Positions 43,321-52,694 of a DNA stretch of 64,000 nt are shown here, piece by piece. How positions within the stretch are numbered: position 1 is the stretch's first letter; each line of letters begins with the position of its first letter. This DNA comes from Pyxidicoccus trucidator (lineage in GTDB: Bacteria; Myxococcota; Myxococcia; Myxococcales; Myxococcaceae). The DNA is taken from NCBI RefSeq assembly GCF_010894435.1, contig NZ_JAAIXZ010000011.1, positions 310,001 to 374,000 of the forward strand, given 5' to 3'. The notes beneath the pieces are model-generated. The model was given only the letters and a program-made list of their open reading frames with translations. It was not told the origin of the DNA and ran no database searches. Made by a program: the position numbers and the translations under genes.

Positions 43321-45117
43321 ATGGCCATCAAACGCAAGTCCCGCCCGGTCTCCCGGCCGGCCCCGAAGAAGTTCTCCGCCGACAGGTCCGGGAAACAGCC
43401 CGAGTCCACCGAGCGTCCCCGACGCTCCGAGGACCCGCGCCGCACCGAGCGCACTGAGCGTTCCGAGCGCCCCCAGCGCGCCGACTCGCCGCGCAAAGCC
43501 GAGCGCACGGAGCGTCCGCGACGCGCTGATGACACGCGCGGTGGTGAGCGCGCCGAGCGGCCTCGACGCACCGAGGAAGCACGTGGTGGCGAGCGCGCGG
43601 AGCGGCCTCGACGCACCGAGGACGCGCGCGGCGGCGAGCGTGCCCAGCGCCCGGAAGGCCCCGGCGCCGGCCGCACCGAACGCGCCTGGCGCTCGGACGG
43701 CACCGGCCGCTTCGGCCACGCCAAGCGCGGTAAAGACGGCGAGCGCCCCGTGCGGGTCTCCCCCGCCCAGCGCGCGAAGAACCCCGAACGCTACGAGCGC
43801 CCCGTGCGCGAGGACCTCGTCCTCCAGGCGTGCCTCGAAGCCTACGGCGCCGTCCGTCACGAGGGCCGCCTGTCGGACCGGGCCCTCGACTTCGTCCTGC
43901 GCCACAAGAAGAACCTCTATTCCAACGAGCGCCGCGCCGTGGCCGAGCGCGTCTACGGCCTGCTGCGCCGCCAGCGCACGGTGGACTTCCTCCTGTACCG
44001 CGCGCACCCGCGCTTCGACGCGCTCGACAAGACGCGCCAGGACGTGCTGCGGCTGGCCACCTCGCGCATCCTCTACGGCGAGCCCGTGGGCATGGTGACG
44101 CACACCAGCGCCCTGACGGGCGCGGACGCCGAGGCCCTGAGCGCCCTGCCCGACGCCGCCGCCGCGCTGGAGGCCCTGCCGGAGCGCGAGCGCTTCCCCA
44201 TCGCCGCCTCGCTGCCCGACTTCCTCGCCGAGCTGTTCCGCAAGCAGTTCGGCCGTGACGCCGCCCGCGCCGTCGAGGCGATGAACGAGCGCGCGCCCCT
44301 CACCGCCCGCGCCAACCTCCTCAAGGAGGACCGCGAAGCGCTGGCGAAGCGCCTGAAGGCCGAGGGCGTGGACACCAACCCCACCCCGCTGTCGCCCATG
44401 GGCCTGCTCCTGGAGTCGCGCCTCAACGTCTTCTCGCTGGAGAGCTTCCGCGAGGGCTTCCTGGAGCTCCAGGACGAGGGCAGCCAGCTGCTCGGCATGC
44501 TGGTGGACGCTCCGCCCACGCGCGTGGTGGACGCCTGCGCGGGCGCGGGCGGCAAGACGCTGCAACTGGCCGCGCAGATGAAGAACCGGGGAGACCTGCA
44601 CGCGCTCGACGTGGACGAGCGGCGCATGGAGGACCTCAAGAAGCGCGCGCGCCGCGCGGGCGTGCACAACGTGCGCACCCAGCTCATCCCCCACGAGGGC
44701 CCGGAAGCGGACGCCGCGCTGGAGCCCCTCAAGGGCAAGGCTGACCGCGTGCTGGTGGACGCGCCGTGCAGCGGCACCGGCACCTTCCGCCGCAAGCCGG
44801 ACGCGCGCTACCGCCTCACGCCCGAGGATTTGGAGATGCACGTGGGCCGGCAGAAGGCCCTGCTGGCGCGCTTCGCCATGCTGGTGAAGCCGGGCGGCCG
44901 CCTCATCTACGGCACGTGCAGCGTGCTGCGCGACGAGAACGAAAACGTCATCGAGGACTTCCTGTCCAAGCACCCCGACTTCACCGTGCGCCCGGTGGCG
45001 GAGCTGCTGGGCCCCGAGCTGGGACCGAAGCTGGGCCCCGGCCCGTTCCTGCGACTGGCGCCGCACACGCACGGCACCGACGGCTTCTTCGGCGCCGTGC
45101 TCGTCCGCGCGAAGTAG
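43321..45117 (+). CDS. RsmB/NOL1/NOP2-family rRNA cytosine-C5 methyltransferase
   Basis: A 598-residue SAM-dependent RNA m5C methyltransferase. The first 150 residues are extremely Arg/Glu-rich and contain three 15-residue repeats (about 66-110), probably a disordered RNA-binding tail. Then comes a NusB-like domain (about 163-300) and the methyltransferase core with motif I VVDACAGAGGKTLQLA, motif IV VDAPCSGTGTFRRKPD (general Cys) and motif VI YGTCSVLRDENE (catalytic Cys). Likely targets 16S rRNA near C967 as E. coli RsmB does. The M61 peptidase gene follows after 24 bases. The basic tail is far longer than in E. coli RsmB. Confidence 0.88.
   Translation: MAIKRKSRPVSRPAPKKFSADRSGKQPESTERPRRSEDPRRTERTERSERPQRADSPRKAERTERPRRADDTRGGERAERPRRTEEARGGERAERPRRTEDARGGERAQRPEGPGAGRTERAWRSDGTGRFGHAKRGKDGERPVRVSPAQRAKNPERYERPVREDLVLQACLEAYGAVRHEGRLSDRALDFVLRHKKNLYSNERRAVAERVYGLLRRQRTVDFLLYRAHPRFDALDKTRQDVLRLATSRILYGEPVGMVTHTSALTGADAEALSALPDAAAALEALPERERFPIAASLPDFLAELFRKQFGRDAARAVEAMNERAPLTARANLLKEDREALAKRLKAEGVDTNPTPLSPMGLLLESRLNVFSLESFREGFLELQDEGSQLLGMLVDAPPTRVVDACAGAGGKTLQLAAQMKNRGDLHALDVDERRMEDLKKRARRAGVHNVRTQLIPHEGPEADAALEPLKGKADRVLVDAPCSGTGTFRRKPDARYRLTPEDLEMHVGRQKALLARFAMLVKPGGRLIYGTCSVLRDENENVIEDFLSKHPDFTVRPVAELLGPELGPKLGPGPFLRLAPHTHGTDGFFGAVLVRAK
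43516..43650 (+). repeat. Three 45-base tandem repeats in coding sequence
   Basis: Three imperfect 45-base units encode P-R-R-x(2)-D/E-x(2)-R-G-G-E-R-A-E/Q-R in the N-terminal tail of the rRNA methyltransferase. They are direct and in frame with no spacers, so this is not a CRISPR array. Confidence 0.85.
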
Positions 45118-45141
45118 CCTCCAAGGAGAAAGCCACCGGTC

Positions 45142-46920
45142 ATGCCCCAAGCCGTCCGCTACCGCGTTTCCATGTCCCGGCCGCACTCGCACCTCCTGGA
45201 GGTCGAGGCGACCTTCCCCGAGGGTCCCGTCGAGCTCGACGCCATGCTCCCGGTGTGGACGCCGGGCAGCTACCTGGTACGCGAGTTCGCCCGGCATGTG
45301 CAGGACCTGACCGCGTCAGGCCCGGACGGCGCGCCGCTGCCGGTGCGGCGCACGGACAAGCGCACCTGGCGCGTGCAGGCGGACGGGCAGGCCGTCACCC
45401 TGCGCTACCGCGTCTATGCGAACGAGCTGACGGTGCGCACCAGCCACCTGGACGGCACGCACGCCTTCATCAACGGCGCCTGCGTGTTCCTCTACACGCA
45501 GGCCACGCTCGGCCTGGAGCACCACGTCCGCGTGGAGGCTCCGCCGGGCTGGCGCGCCTTCTGCGCGCTGGGGCAGCGCGAGGAGTCCTTCGTCGCGCAG
45601 GACTACGACACGCTGGTGGACAGCCCCTTCGAGGTGGGGCCCCACACGCCCCTCACCTTCACCGCCGCGGGCGTCCCGCACGAGGTGGTGGTGTGGGGCG
45701 ATACCGTGCAGGACACGGAGCGGCTGTGCGCGGACCTGCAGCGCATCTGCGAGGCCCAGGCGCGCATGTACGGCGGGCTGCCCGTCCCCCGTTACCTCTT
45801 CCTGCTGTACCTGACGGACAAGGGCCGGGGCGGGCTGGAGCACCAGGCCAGCACCGCCCTGCTCTTCCCCCGCGCGGGGCTGGCCAGCTCGCGCGGCTGG
45901 GAAGACCTGCTCACCCTGGCGGCGCATGAGTACTTCCACCTGTGGAACATCAAGCGGGTGAAGCCCCGGGCGCTGGTGCCCTTCGACTACTCGCAGGAGA
46001 ACTACACCTCGCTGCTGTGGGCCTTCGAGGGCTCCACCGCGTACTACGACAACCTCTTCGTGCGCCGCGCGGGGCTGATGTCCGCGCAGCGCTACGTCAC
46101 CCGGCTGGGCGAGACGCTCACCCACCTGCACGCCACCCCGGGGCGCCGGGTGCAGACGCTGGCCGAGGCGTCGCTGGTGGCCTGGGTGAAGCACTACCGC
46201 CCGGACGAGCACTCGCCCAACAGCGCCATCTCCTACTACCTCAAGGGCGAGGTGGTCTCCGCGCTGCTGGACCTCGAAATCCGCCGTGCCACCGGTGACG
46301 CGAAGAGCCTGGACGACGTGATGCGCCTGCTGTGGGAGCGTCACGGCGACGGCTCCGGCGTCCCCGAGGACGGCGTGGAGGCGGCGGCGAGCGAGGTGGC
46401 GGGCACGGACCTCACGCCCTTCTTCGACCGCGCGCTGCGCACCACGGAGGAGCTGGACTACTCCGCCTTCTCGCACGTGGGCCTGGAGCCGAGCTTCCGC
46501 CCGCGCGAGTCCACCAGCGACAAGGGCGGCACCCCGCCGCCCAAGGGCAAGGCCGGCGAGGCCCGGCCCCGGGGCTGGCTGGGCCTCACCACCAAGGGCA
46601 ACTCCACGGTGGCCACGGTGCTGGAGGGCTCGCCCGCGCAGGAGGCCGGCCTCTACGTGGAGGACGACGTGTTGGCGCTGGACGGGTGGAAGGTGGACGG
46701 CGCCGGCCTGCTCAGCCGCTGCGAGGACCGCAGGCCGGGGGAGACGGTGCGGGTGACTGTGTTCCGCCGCGACAGGCTGCTGGAGGTGCCGGTGGTGCTG
46801 GGGCAGAAGCCCGCGGATGCCGTGTGGCTGTCCCGGGTGGAGCGTCCCACGGACGCACAGAAGGCGGCATACCAGGCGTGGCTCGGCGCCCCCTGGGACG
46901 AGGCCCCCGGCCCGTCATAG
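45142..46920 (+). CDS. M61-family aminopeptidase with PDZ domain
   Basis: A 592-residue zinc metallopeptidase related to Sphingomonas glycyl aminopeptidase. The N-terminal beta domain begins VRYRVSMSRPHSHLLEVEATF, and the WTPGSYLVREFARHV block is typical of M61. The catalytic motif is AAHEYFHLWNIKRVKP, with the third zinc ligand Glu in WAFEGSTAYYDNL. A PDZ domain follows near the C-terminus (GWLGLTTKGNSTVATVLEGSPAQEAGLYVEDDVLALDG). No signal peptide is visible, so a cytosolic location is likely. AAGGAG lies upstream of the ATG. The next gene follows after 11 bases. Confidence 0.92.
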   Translation: MPQAVRYRVSMSRPHSHLLEVEATFPEGPVELDAMLPVWTPGSYLVREFARHVQDLTASGPDGAPLPVRRTDKRTWRVQADGQAVTLRYRVYANELTVRTSHLDGTHAFINGACVFLYTQATLGLEHHVRVEAPPGWRAFCALGQREESFVAQDYDTLVDSPFEVGPHTPLTFTAAGVPHEVVVWGDTVQDTERLCADLQRICEAQARMYGGLPVPRYLFLLYLTDKGRGGLEHQASTALLFPRAGLASSRGWEDLLTLAAHEYFHLWNIKRVKPRALVPFDYSQENYTSLLWAFEGSTAYYDNLFVRRAGLMSAQRYVTRLGETLTHLHATPGRRVQTLAEASLVAWVKHYRPDEHSPNSAISYYLKGEVVSALLDLEIRRATGDAKSLDDVMRLLWERHGDGSGVPEDGVEAAASEVAGTDLTPFFDRALRTTEELDYSAFSHVGLEPSFRPRESTSDKGGTPPPKGKAGEARPRGWLGLTTKGNSTVATVLEGSPAQEAGLYVEDDVLALDGWKVDGAGLLSRCEDRRPGETVRVTVFRRDRLLEVPVVLGQKPADAVWLSRVERPTDAQKAAYQAWLGAPWDEAPGPS

Positions 46921-46931
46921 GCTTCGGGGCG

Positions 46932-48407
46932 ATGAACGCCCTGCCCCCGGACGTCCTGGACGCGGACTCGCCGCCGCCCTTCTGCAAGAGTCACCCACGC
47001 GCTCCCGCCGGCTGGCGCTGTCAGCGCTGCGACGCGGCGCTGTGCCCGGACTGCGCCGTGGGCCGGCGCGCGCAGACGGTGGAGTTGGTGGGGTGTGGCC
47101 TCTGTGGGAGCGGCGCCTCGCCCATCCTCGCCCACCGCCGACGCACGCCCCTGGCCGGGCGGCTGAAGGACGCGTGGCGCTACGTCTTCACCTCCTCCGG
47201 GTTCCAGGTGCTGATGGCCGTGAGCCTCACCCTGGCGTTCCTGTCGTGGATGACGGAGATGGTCATCGTCTTCCTGAAGGTGCTGCCCCTGGCGCTGTAC
47301 GGCAGCATGTTCTGGGCGACCTTCTTCACCCTGGTGCGCGACACGTCCCGGGGGGAGCTGGAGCTGGACACGCCGGAGTTCATCGAGTTCTTCCGCGACG
47401 GCATCCTCCCCGGCCTCCGCGGGCTGACGGCCGCCACCCTCGTCTGGGTGCCGGCCATCCTCTACGTCGGCTTCCTGCGCCCGGGCAGCACCGGCTGGAG
47501 CACGCTCGGCCTCATCCTGACGGGGGACGTCACGCCCCAGGGGCTACTGGGAGACCCCGTGCTCTGGGGCCTGCTGGTGCTGGGCGTGGTGTGGCTGCCC
47601 CAGGCGCTCCTCGTCACCGCGGCGGGCATGCCGCCCACGGCCATCATCAACGTGCCCAGGGTGCTGCGCATGGTGCAGGGGCTCGGCCGCGACTACCTGC
47701 TGACCGCGGGCGTGCTCGCCCTGCTCGGCGCGGCGCACCTGGCACTGCACGCCGTGGCCTTCGGACTGCGGGCGCTGGACCTGTTCATCGTCTCGCGCGT
47801 GCTGGCGGAGGGCCTCACCCTGCTCGTCCCCTTCACCGCGGCGCACGTGCTGGGGTTGCTGCTGTACGTGCGGGGCGACTCGCTGGGCTACGGCGTGGAC
47901 CGCGACTACCTGGAGCCCGTGCTGGGCAGCACCCGGCCCCGCCTGGCCGCCCCGCCCATGCGCGACGACGCGCCGTTTCCCGAGGCTCCCGAGGGCGCGA
48001 CGCTGGTCGATGTCCCGGACGCCGACCAGCGCGCCGCGAGCGAGGGGCTCACCGCGCTGGCCTCGGCGGTGGAGGCGCGAGACGTCCCCCAGGCCATGGC
48101 CCTGTATGCGACGTTGAGAGGACAACCGAAGGCGCGTGTCCCTCCGGCGCACCACCTGTTCGTCGGACAGGCCGCGGCAGTGGAAGGAAACTTCCCACTG
48201 GCGGTACAGGCGTTGGAGTCCGCGGCAGATGTGGCGCCAGATGACCCCACCGCGCCCCGTGCGTTGGTACTTCTGGCGCGCGTGTTGGGCGAGCGGATGC
48301 AGGATGTGGGGCGCGCGGAGGAAGTCTATCGCTACGTGTTGCACCGCTATCCGGACTCGAGCGCGGCGCGCTTCGCACGAGAGCGCGTGGCTCCGTCATC
48401 CGACTGA
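46932..48407 (+). CDS. Membrane protein with B-box zinc finger and TPR-like C-terminus
   Basis: A 491-residue protein. The ATG at 46932 begins MNALPPDVLDAD. Residues about 18-60 form a B-box-type zinc finger (C-x2-H, then CQRC...CPDC...CGLCG). Five to six hydrophobic helices lie at about 90-330. A soluble C-terminal region of about 140 residues contains TPR-like helix pairs (AVEARDVPQAMALYATLRGQP, AVQALESAADVAPDDPTAPRAL, VGRAEEVYRYVLHRYP). Such zinc-finger-membrane-TPR proteins are common in myxobacteria, without a known role. It lies 11 bases behind the M61 peptidase gene and is probably co-transcribed. Confidence 0.75.
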   Translation: MNALPPDVLDADSPPPFCKSHPRAPAGWRCQRCDAALCPDCAVGRRAQTVELVGCGLCGSGASPILAHRRRTPLAGRLKDAWRYVFTSSGFQVLMAVSLTLAFLSWMTEMVIVFLKVLPLALYGSMFWATFFTLVRDTSRGELELDTPEFIEFFRDGILPGLRGLTAATLVWVPAILYVGFLRPGSTGWSTLGLILTGDVTPQGLLGDPVLWGLLVLGVVWLPQALLVTAAGMPPTAIINVPRVLRMVQGLGRDYLLTAGVLALLGAAHLALHAVAFGLRALDLFIVSRVLAEGLTLLVPFTAAHVLGLLLYVRGDSLGYGVDRDYLEPVLGSTRPRLAAPPMRDDAPFPEAPEGATLVDVPDADQRAASEGLTALASAVEARDVPQAMALYATLRGQPKARVPPAHHLFVGQAAAVEGNFPLAVQALESAADVAPDDPTAPRALVLLARVLGERMQDVGRAEEVYRYVLHRYPDSSAARFARERVAPSSD

Positions 48408-48454
48408 CACGGACATTGCAGTGCGCCTCCTGAGACACCACCTTGGGAGGCATC

Positions 48455-48838
48455 ATGAATCGGGTGCGAGGGTTCTCATGGCTGGTCGGTCTCCTCTTCA
48501 TCGCCGCGTGCGACGAGGCACCGCGGATGGAGCGTGGAGGTGACGACTGCCAGGCGGAGTTGGTGGCGTTGAGGGTGGAGGTGCTGAACGCGGAGGGGGC
48601 ACGTGTGCGGGGGGCCACCGTCACGGCCACCAACACGGCGTCGAACGTGAGCATCACCGGTGTCACGGATGAGGACGGTGTCTCCACCGCCGTCAACGAG
48701 TCGCTCGCGCCCAGCCCGGTGCGCGTGGTGGCCAGCGCGGGCTCCAAGGTGTCGTCGCCCCAGCGCATCGAATGGACGTGCGACGCCTGCAACTGCACGC
48801 CGGAGCCGAGCACGCTGCGGCTCCAGTTGAACCCGTAG
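48455..48838 (+). CDS. Small lipoprotein with Ig-like (carboxypeptidase regulatory) fold
   Basis: A 127-residue lipoprotein with lipobox FIAAC (Cys19). The ATG at 48455 follows GGGAGG; an in-frame ATG four codons upstream is less likely. The mature part reads as one beta-sandwich of CarboxypepD_reg type: VEVLNAEGARVRGATVTATN, then TGVTDEDGVSTAVNE. Four Cys (one early, three in CDACNC) could form disulfides or bind metal. Function unknown. Confidence 0.75.
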   Translation: MNRVRGFSWLVGLLFIAACDEAPRMERGGDDCQAELVALRVEVLNAEGARVRGATVTATNTASNVSITGVTDEDGVSTAVNESLAPSPVRVVASAGSKVSSPQRIEWTCDACNCTPEPSTLRLQLNP

Positions 48839-49149
48839 GGGCAGCCGGAGTGGGAAGCGCCAGGCTGGAGCCCGGCACGATGCGGCTCCCTCTGGCCCCG
48901 TAGACGCGCCCGGTGCCGCACTTCGTACCAGGGTGGTTGTGCTGGCCCCTCCGCCTGGGGTACTGCATTGCGTCATGCGCGACGCCCCCCTGCCCTCCCA
49001 GCGTCCGGCCTTCTCCGTCCACCGGGCGAGCCGCCAGTCGGGCGCCGCCCGCTCCGTGGCCTGCGGAACGTGTCCAGGCGGGCGGCGGGTTCCCACTCCA
49101 CGAGGTAATGCTGGCTTGCTACCTCCAAGGTAGGCTCCCGGTCATCACC
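48839..49149 (+). other. Intergenic stretch ahead of rnhB
   Basis: About 311 bases with no convincing gene. The open frame of rnhB extends back through it, but codon pattern and homology begin only near 49150. A 6-base palindrome CTACCT-CCA-AGGTAG (49119-49133) lies 16 bases before the chosen start. An alternative rnhB start, ATG at 49108 with GAGGT just upstream, would place this palindrome inside the gene. Confidence 0.4.
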
Positions 49150-50031
49150 ATGTCCGCAGACACCGTGGAACAGCTTCTCCTGTGCGCGCTCTCCGAGCTG
49201 ACGGAGCGCTATGTCACCCACTCCCAGCCCGTGCCTGCTGGACTGCTGGAGGCCCTCGACGGGGACTCGCGGCGCGGGGCGCGTGAGCTCGCCCGCCGGA
49301 TTCGGGGGCGGCAGGAGCGCAACCGCTCCGAGGGCCAGCGCCTGCGCCACCTGCTGAAGTTCGAGGTGGAGCTGTGGGAGCAGGGGCTCACGCACGTGGC
49401 GGGCGTGGACGAGGCGGGCATGGCGCCGCTGGCCGGCCCGGTGGTGGCCGCCGCGGCGGTGCTGCCGAAGGGCTACCGGCTGAAGGGGCTGGACGACTCG
49501 AAGAAGATTCTCGACGCGGAGAAGCGCGAGGAGCTGGCCGTGGCCATCAAGCGGGACGCGGTGGCGTGGGCGGTGGGCCGGGCGGAGGTGGAGGAAATCG
49601 ACCGCATCAACATCTACCACGCGGGCCTGCTGGCCATGCGCCGCGCGGTGGAGGGGCTGGGGCTGAAGCCGGACTTCGTGCTGGTGGACGCACGGAAGAT
49701 TCCGGAGTGCCCCTGCCCGCAGCGCGGCATCATCAAGGGCGACACGCTCTCCATGAGCATCGCCGCGGCCTCCATCCTGGCGAAGACGACCCGCGACAGG
49801 ATGATGGCGGAGCTGGACACGCGGTACCCGGGCTACGGACTGGCGGCCCACAAGGGCTACCCGACGCCGCAGCACGTGCAGGCGCTGAAGGAGAAGGGCG
49901 TGCTGCCCATCCACCGCCGCAGCTTCGCGCCGGTGCGCGAGGCGCTCGGGCTGGGGCCTGCCTCCATGCCTTCCGCCGTGCAGACGGAGCTGTTCGCCGC
50001 TATCCCTACCGCGACGACGACCAAATCGTGA
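49150..50031 (+). CDS. rnhB: Ribonuclease HII
   Basis: Cleaves RNA in RNA-DNA hybrids and initiates ribonucleotide excision repair. From the ATG at 49150 the product has 293 residues. The catalytic acidic pair is in [14 protein letters not shown] (D87, E88), and later blocks are [37 protein letters not shown] and [15 protein letters not shown]. coli RnhB has about 198 residues; here about 80 extra N-terminal helical residues precede the domain, and an insertion with CPCP lies before the KGD block. The stop overlaps the next start as GTGA. An alternative start at 49108 would add 14 residues. Confidence 0.93.
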   Translation: MSADTVEQLLLCALSELTERYVTHSQPVPAGLLEALDGDSRRGARELARRIRGRQERNRSEGQRLRHLLKFEVELWEQGLTHVAGVDEAGMAPLAGPVVAAAAVLPKGYRLKGLDDSKKILDAEKREELAVAIKRDAVAWAVGRAEVEEIDRINIYHAGLLAMRRAVEGLGLKPDFVLVDARKIPECPCPQRGIIKGDTLSMSIAAASILAKTTRDRMMAELDTRYPGYGLAAHKGYPTPQHVQALKEKGVLPIHRRSFAPVREALGLGPASMPSAVQTELFAAIPTATTTKS

Positions 50032-50663
50032 GCTCGGACCAGGACATCGACGGCTGGATGGCGGCGCGAGGCATCACCCTGCCCGAGGCCCGGGTCCGTG
50101 CCCGCGCGGTGCTGGAAGAGGTGGGACTCACCCGGCCCGGCAAGCAGCGCATGAGCGAGCCCAAGCTGCTCAAGGCGGCCGAGGTGCTGGACGGCCGCTT
50201 CTTCCCCGTGTGCGCCGATGGTGCGTGTCTCAAGGTGGCACAGGCGAGCGGCCGGGAGCCGCTGCGCGTGGAGCCCCGGAGCCACTGCGCGCGGTGTGGA
50301 GGCTCGGCCAACCGCCGCGCGGAGGTCGCCTTCGTGGAGAGCTGCCTGCGTCACGGCGTGCGCAAGGTGGTGGTTGTCGGCGGCTCGCCCGCGGTGCGCG
50401 AGGAGCTGGAGGAGAAGCTCGGGCACCAGATTGATTTGCGCATGGTGGACGGCACCGAGCGGCGCACGTCGGACCGGGCGCGGAGCGATTTGGACTGGGC
50501 GGACCTGGTGCTGGTGTGGGGTGCCACGGAGCTGCACCACAAGGTGAGCGGGCACTACACGCACGGGGGCCCGGCCTACAGCCACAAGGTGGTGCACGTG
50601 GTGCGCCGGGGCGTGGCCGCCCTGCTGGAAGAAGCCATGACGCACCTGGAGCGCTCTCGTTGA
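50028..50663 (+). CDS. DUF2325-like protein coupled to rnhB
   Basis: A 211-residue protein starting at a GTG that overlaps the rnhB stop (GTGA). The N-terminal half contains a helical region and a small Cys cluster ([15 protein letters not shown]). The C-terminal half reads [19 protein letters not shown]...[26 protein letters not shown], resembling DUF2325 domains with a nucleotide-like GGS turn. Function unknown. Coupling to rnhB upstream and a phosphatase downstream suggests a nucleic-acid or nucleotide-related role (inference). Confidence 0.65.
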   Translation: MSSDQDIDGWMAARGITLPEARVRARAVLEEVGLTRPGKQRMSEPKLLKAAEVLDGRFFPVCADGACLKVAQASGREPLRVEPRSHCARCGGSANRRAEVAFVESCLRHGVRKVVVVGGSPAVREELEEKLGHQIDLRMVDGTERRTSDRARSDLDWADLVLVWGATELHHKVSGHYTHGGPAYSHKVVHVVRRGVAALLEEAMTHLERSR

Positions 50664-51289
50664 AGACTGAATTCATCCTCATCCGTCACGGCGAGACGGA
50701 GTGGAACTCCCAGAACCGGCTGCAGGGGCACCGCGACAGCGCGCTGAGCCGCGAGGGCCTGCGGCAGGCGGACGCGCTGGCCGCGCGGCTCGCGTCGGTG
50801 AGCTTCAGCGCGCTCTACAGCAGCGACCTGGGACGGGCCCTGGAGACGGCGCGGCGCATCGCCGCGCGCACGGGGCACTCCGTCGTCCCGGACACGCGGC
50901 TGCGCGAACGGGGCCTGGGCATCCTCGAGGGGCTGACGCGGGAAGAGGCCACCCAGCGCCACCCGGAGGCGTTCGCGGGCTACGTGGAGGGCGGTCCGGA
51001 CTACGTCGTCCCCGAGGGAGAGAGCACGTCCCAGCGGCTGCGGCACGCGGTGGAGTGCCTGGAGGAGCTGGGGGCGCGCCACCGTGGTGAGCGGCTGGTG
51101 GCCGTGACTCACGGCGGCGTCCTGGGCCTGCTGTTCCGCCACAGCCTGGGGGTTCCGCACGGCATGCGGCGCGCCTTCTCCGTGCTCAACGCGGGGTGGA
51201 ACCAGTTCGACTACCACGACGGCGGCTTCCGGCTGGTGACCTGGGGCGACATCACCCACCTGAAGGACGTCAGCCGCGACGACACGTAG
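50660..51289 (+). CDS. Histidine phosphatase family (phosphoglycerate mutase-like) protein
   Basis: A 209-residue phosphatase of the RHG branch. The catalytic block LIRHGETEWN is at residues 7-16, followed by LYSSDLGRALETARRIA and the second catalytic His in AVTHGGVLGLLFRH. The start is a TTG overlapping the preceding stop (TTGA), with GGAG upstream; no ATG or GTG is available nearby. It resembles GpmB/CobC-type enzymes, and the substrate is not evident. It is the last gene of the rnhB operon, convergent with the aminotransferase gene. Confidence 0.88.
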   Translation: MKTEFILIRHGETEWNSQNRLQGHRDSALSREGLRQADALAARLASVSFSALYSSDLGRALETARRIAARTGHSVVPDTRLRERGLGILEGLTREEATQRHPEAFAGYVEGGPDYVVPEGESTSQRLRHAVECLEELGARHRGERLVAVTHGGVLGLLFRHSLGVPHGMRRAFSVLNAGWNQFDYHDGGFRLVTWGDITHLKDVSRDDT

Positions 51290-51335
51290 TCGGCGCCGCG
51301 CCCCACCCTTCACGGGCGGGGCACGGCTTCGCTGG

Positions 51336-52694
51336 CTACAGCTCGCCCTGGAGCCGCGCCTGGGCCGGGGCCTCGGCGCGGGACGGCCGGGCCGGCTGGG
51401 CCTTCAACCACTGGCCGGCCTCTTCAATCGCGCCGGAAATCACCTCGGCGGCCCGGCGCACCTGCTCCGGCGTGTGCGAGGACATGACGAGCACGCGGAA
51501 GCGCGAGTCGCGCACGCGCACCGCCGGGTACTCCACCAGGTTGGCGGACACGCCGCGCTCGAGCACGAGCTTCGACGCCAGCCGCGCCACCTTCGGGTCT
51601 CCCACCGGCACGGGCACCACGTTGGAGGGCTCGCCCAGGCACTGGATGCCGCGCTCCAGGAAAGCCCCGCGCAGCGCCAGGCTGTTCTCCCGCGCCTTCG
51701 CGCGCAGCGCCTCGCCCTCTTCCGAGCGGACGATGCGCAGCGACTCCAGCACCACCGCCGCCTGGAGGGGCAGCAACGCGTTGGAGAAGATGTGCGGCCC
51801 ACCCATGATTCGCACGAACTGGCGCACCGCGGGCGAGCGCGTCGCCATGAAGCCGCCGGTGGAGCCGAACGTCTTCGAGAAGGTCCCCACCACCAGGTCC
51901 ACCTTCCCCAGCAGCCCCTGCACGCCCAGGCTGCCCGTGCCGCGAGGCCCCAGCGCGCCCAGGTCATGGGCCACGTCGACCAGCAGCGTGGCGTTGAACT
52001 CGTGGCAGATGGACTGGAGCTCCTCCAGCCGCGGCACGTCCGAGTCCATGGAGAACAGGCCCTCCGTGACGACCAGCACGCCGTTGCGCGTGTCGCGGGC
52101 GCGAATCTCCTGCAGCTTGCGGCGCATGGCGCGGTTGTTCAGGTGCGGCACGCGGCTCACGTTCTGCGTGGCGGCGGCGGCCCCCTGCTGCAGCGACTGG
52201 TGCGACAGCGCGTCCATCACCACATGGTCATCCGGACGCACCAGCCCGGAGATGGCGCCGAAGCCCGCGCTCCAGCCCGTGGAGAACAGCACCACGTGCG
52301 GCATCTGCAGGTGCTCGGCGAGCGCCTTCTCCAGCATCAGCGCTGGCGGCGTGTTCCCCCCGAACATCGCCGAGCCCGCGCTGTGCAGTCCGTACTGCTC
52401 GATGGCCCGATGCCCCGCGGCCACCACCTCGGGGTGCGTGGACAGCCCCAGGTAGTCCTGTGAGCCGAAATTCAGACCCTGGTACGAGATGCCCCTCTCA
52501 CAGCGCACACCACACTCCGCGGTGGGAGCTGCCTCCAGGCTCCGGGAGTATGGCCAGAGCCCTGCCTGTCGCCGCGACTCCTGCCACTGGAAGAAGGCTT
52601 CCGTCCGTCCCAGGAGGTCCGGCCCAGTGGGTTGGGTGTAATGTGAGATGAAGTGGGTGAAGAGGGGGGAGTCGAGCTGATCTCGGAAATCCAT
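51336..52694 (-). CDS. Alpha-oxoamine synthase family PLP enzyme
   Basis: A 452-residue fold-type I PLP enzyme of the AONS/KBL/SPT family, which condenses an amino acid with an acyl-CoA. Key features are NFGSQDYLGLSTHPEV, the substrate loop GSAMFGGN, DVAHDLGALGPRG (Asp for the PLP pyridine), and the Schiff-base Lys in VVGTFSKTFGSTGGF. An N-terminal extension of about 70 residues precedes the core. Which of serine palmitoyltransferase, KBL or BioF-like activity applies cannot be decided. No bio or acyl-carrier genes are adjacent. The upstream region is unusually A+T-rich, with a TTGACA box. Confidence 0.85.
   Translation of the reverse strand: MDFRDQLDSPLFTHFISHYTQPTGPDLLGRTEAFFQWQESRRQAGLWPYSRSLEAAPTAECGVRCERGISYQGLNFGSQDYLGLSTHPEVVAAGHRAIEQYGLHSAGSAMFGGNTPPALMLEKALAEHLQMPHVVLFSTGWSAGFGAISGLVRPDDHVVMDALSHQSLQQGAAAATQNVSRVPHLNNRAMRRKLQEIRARDTRNGVLVVTEGLFSMDSDVPRLEELQSICHEFNATLLVDVAHDLGALGPRGTGSLGVQGLLGKVDLVVGTFSKTFGSTGGFMATRSPAVRQFVRIMGGPHIFSNALLPLQAAVVLESLRIVRSEEGEALRAKARENSLALRGAFLERGIQCLGEPSNVVPVPVGDPKVARLASKLVLERGVSANLVEYPAVRVRDSRFRVLVMSSHTPEQVRRAAEVISGAIEEAGQWLKAQPARPSRAEAPAQARLQGEL

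Noticed and set aside
43516-43650. Possible CRISPR-like repeats
   Set aside because: The 45-base repeats are contiguous without spacers, in frame, and part of the methyltransferase coding sequence.
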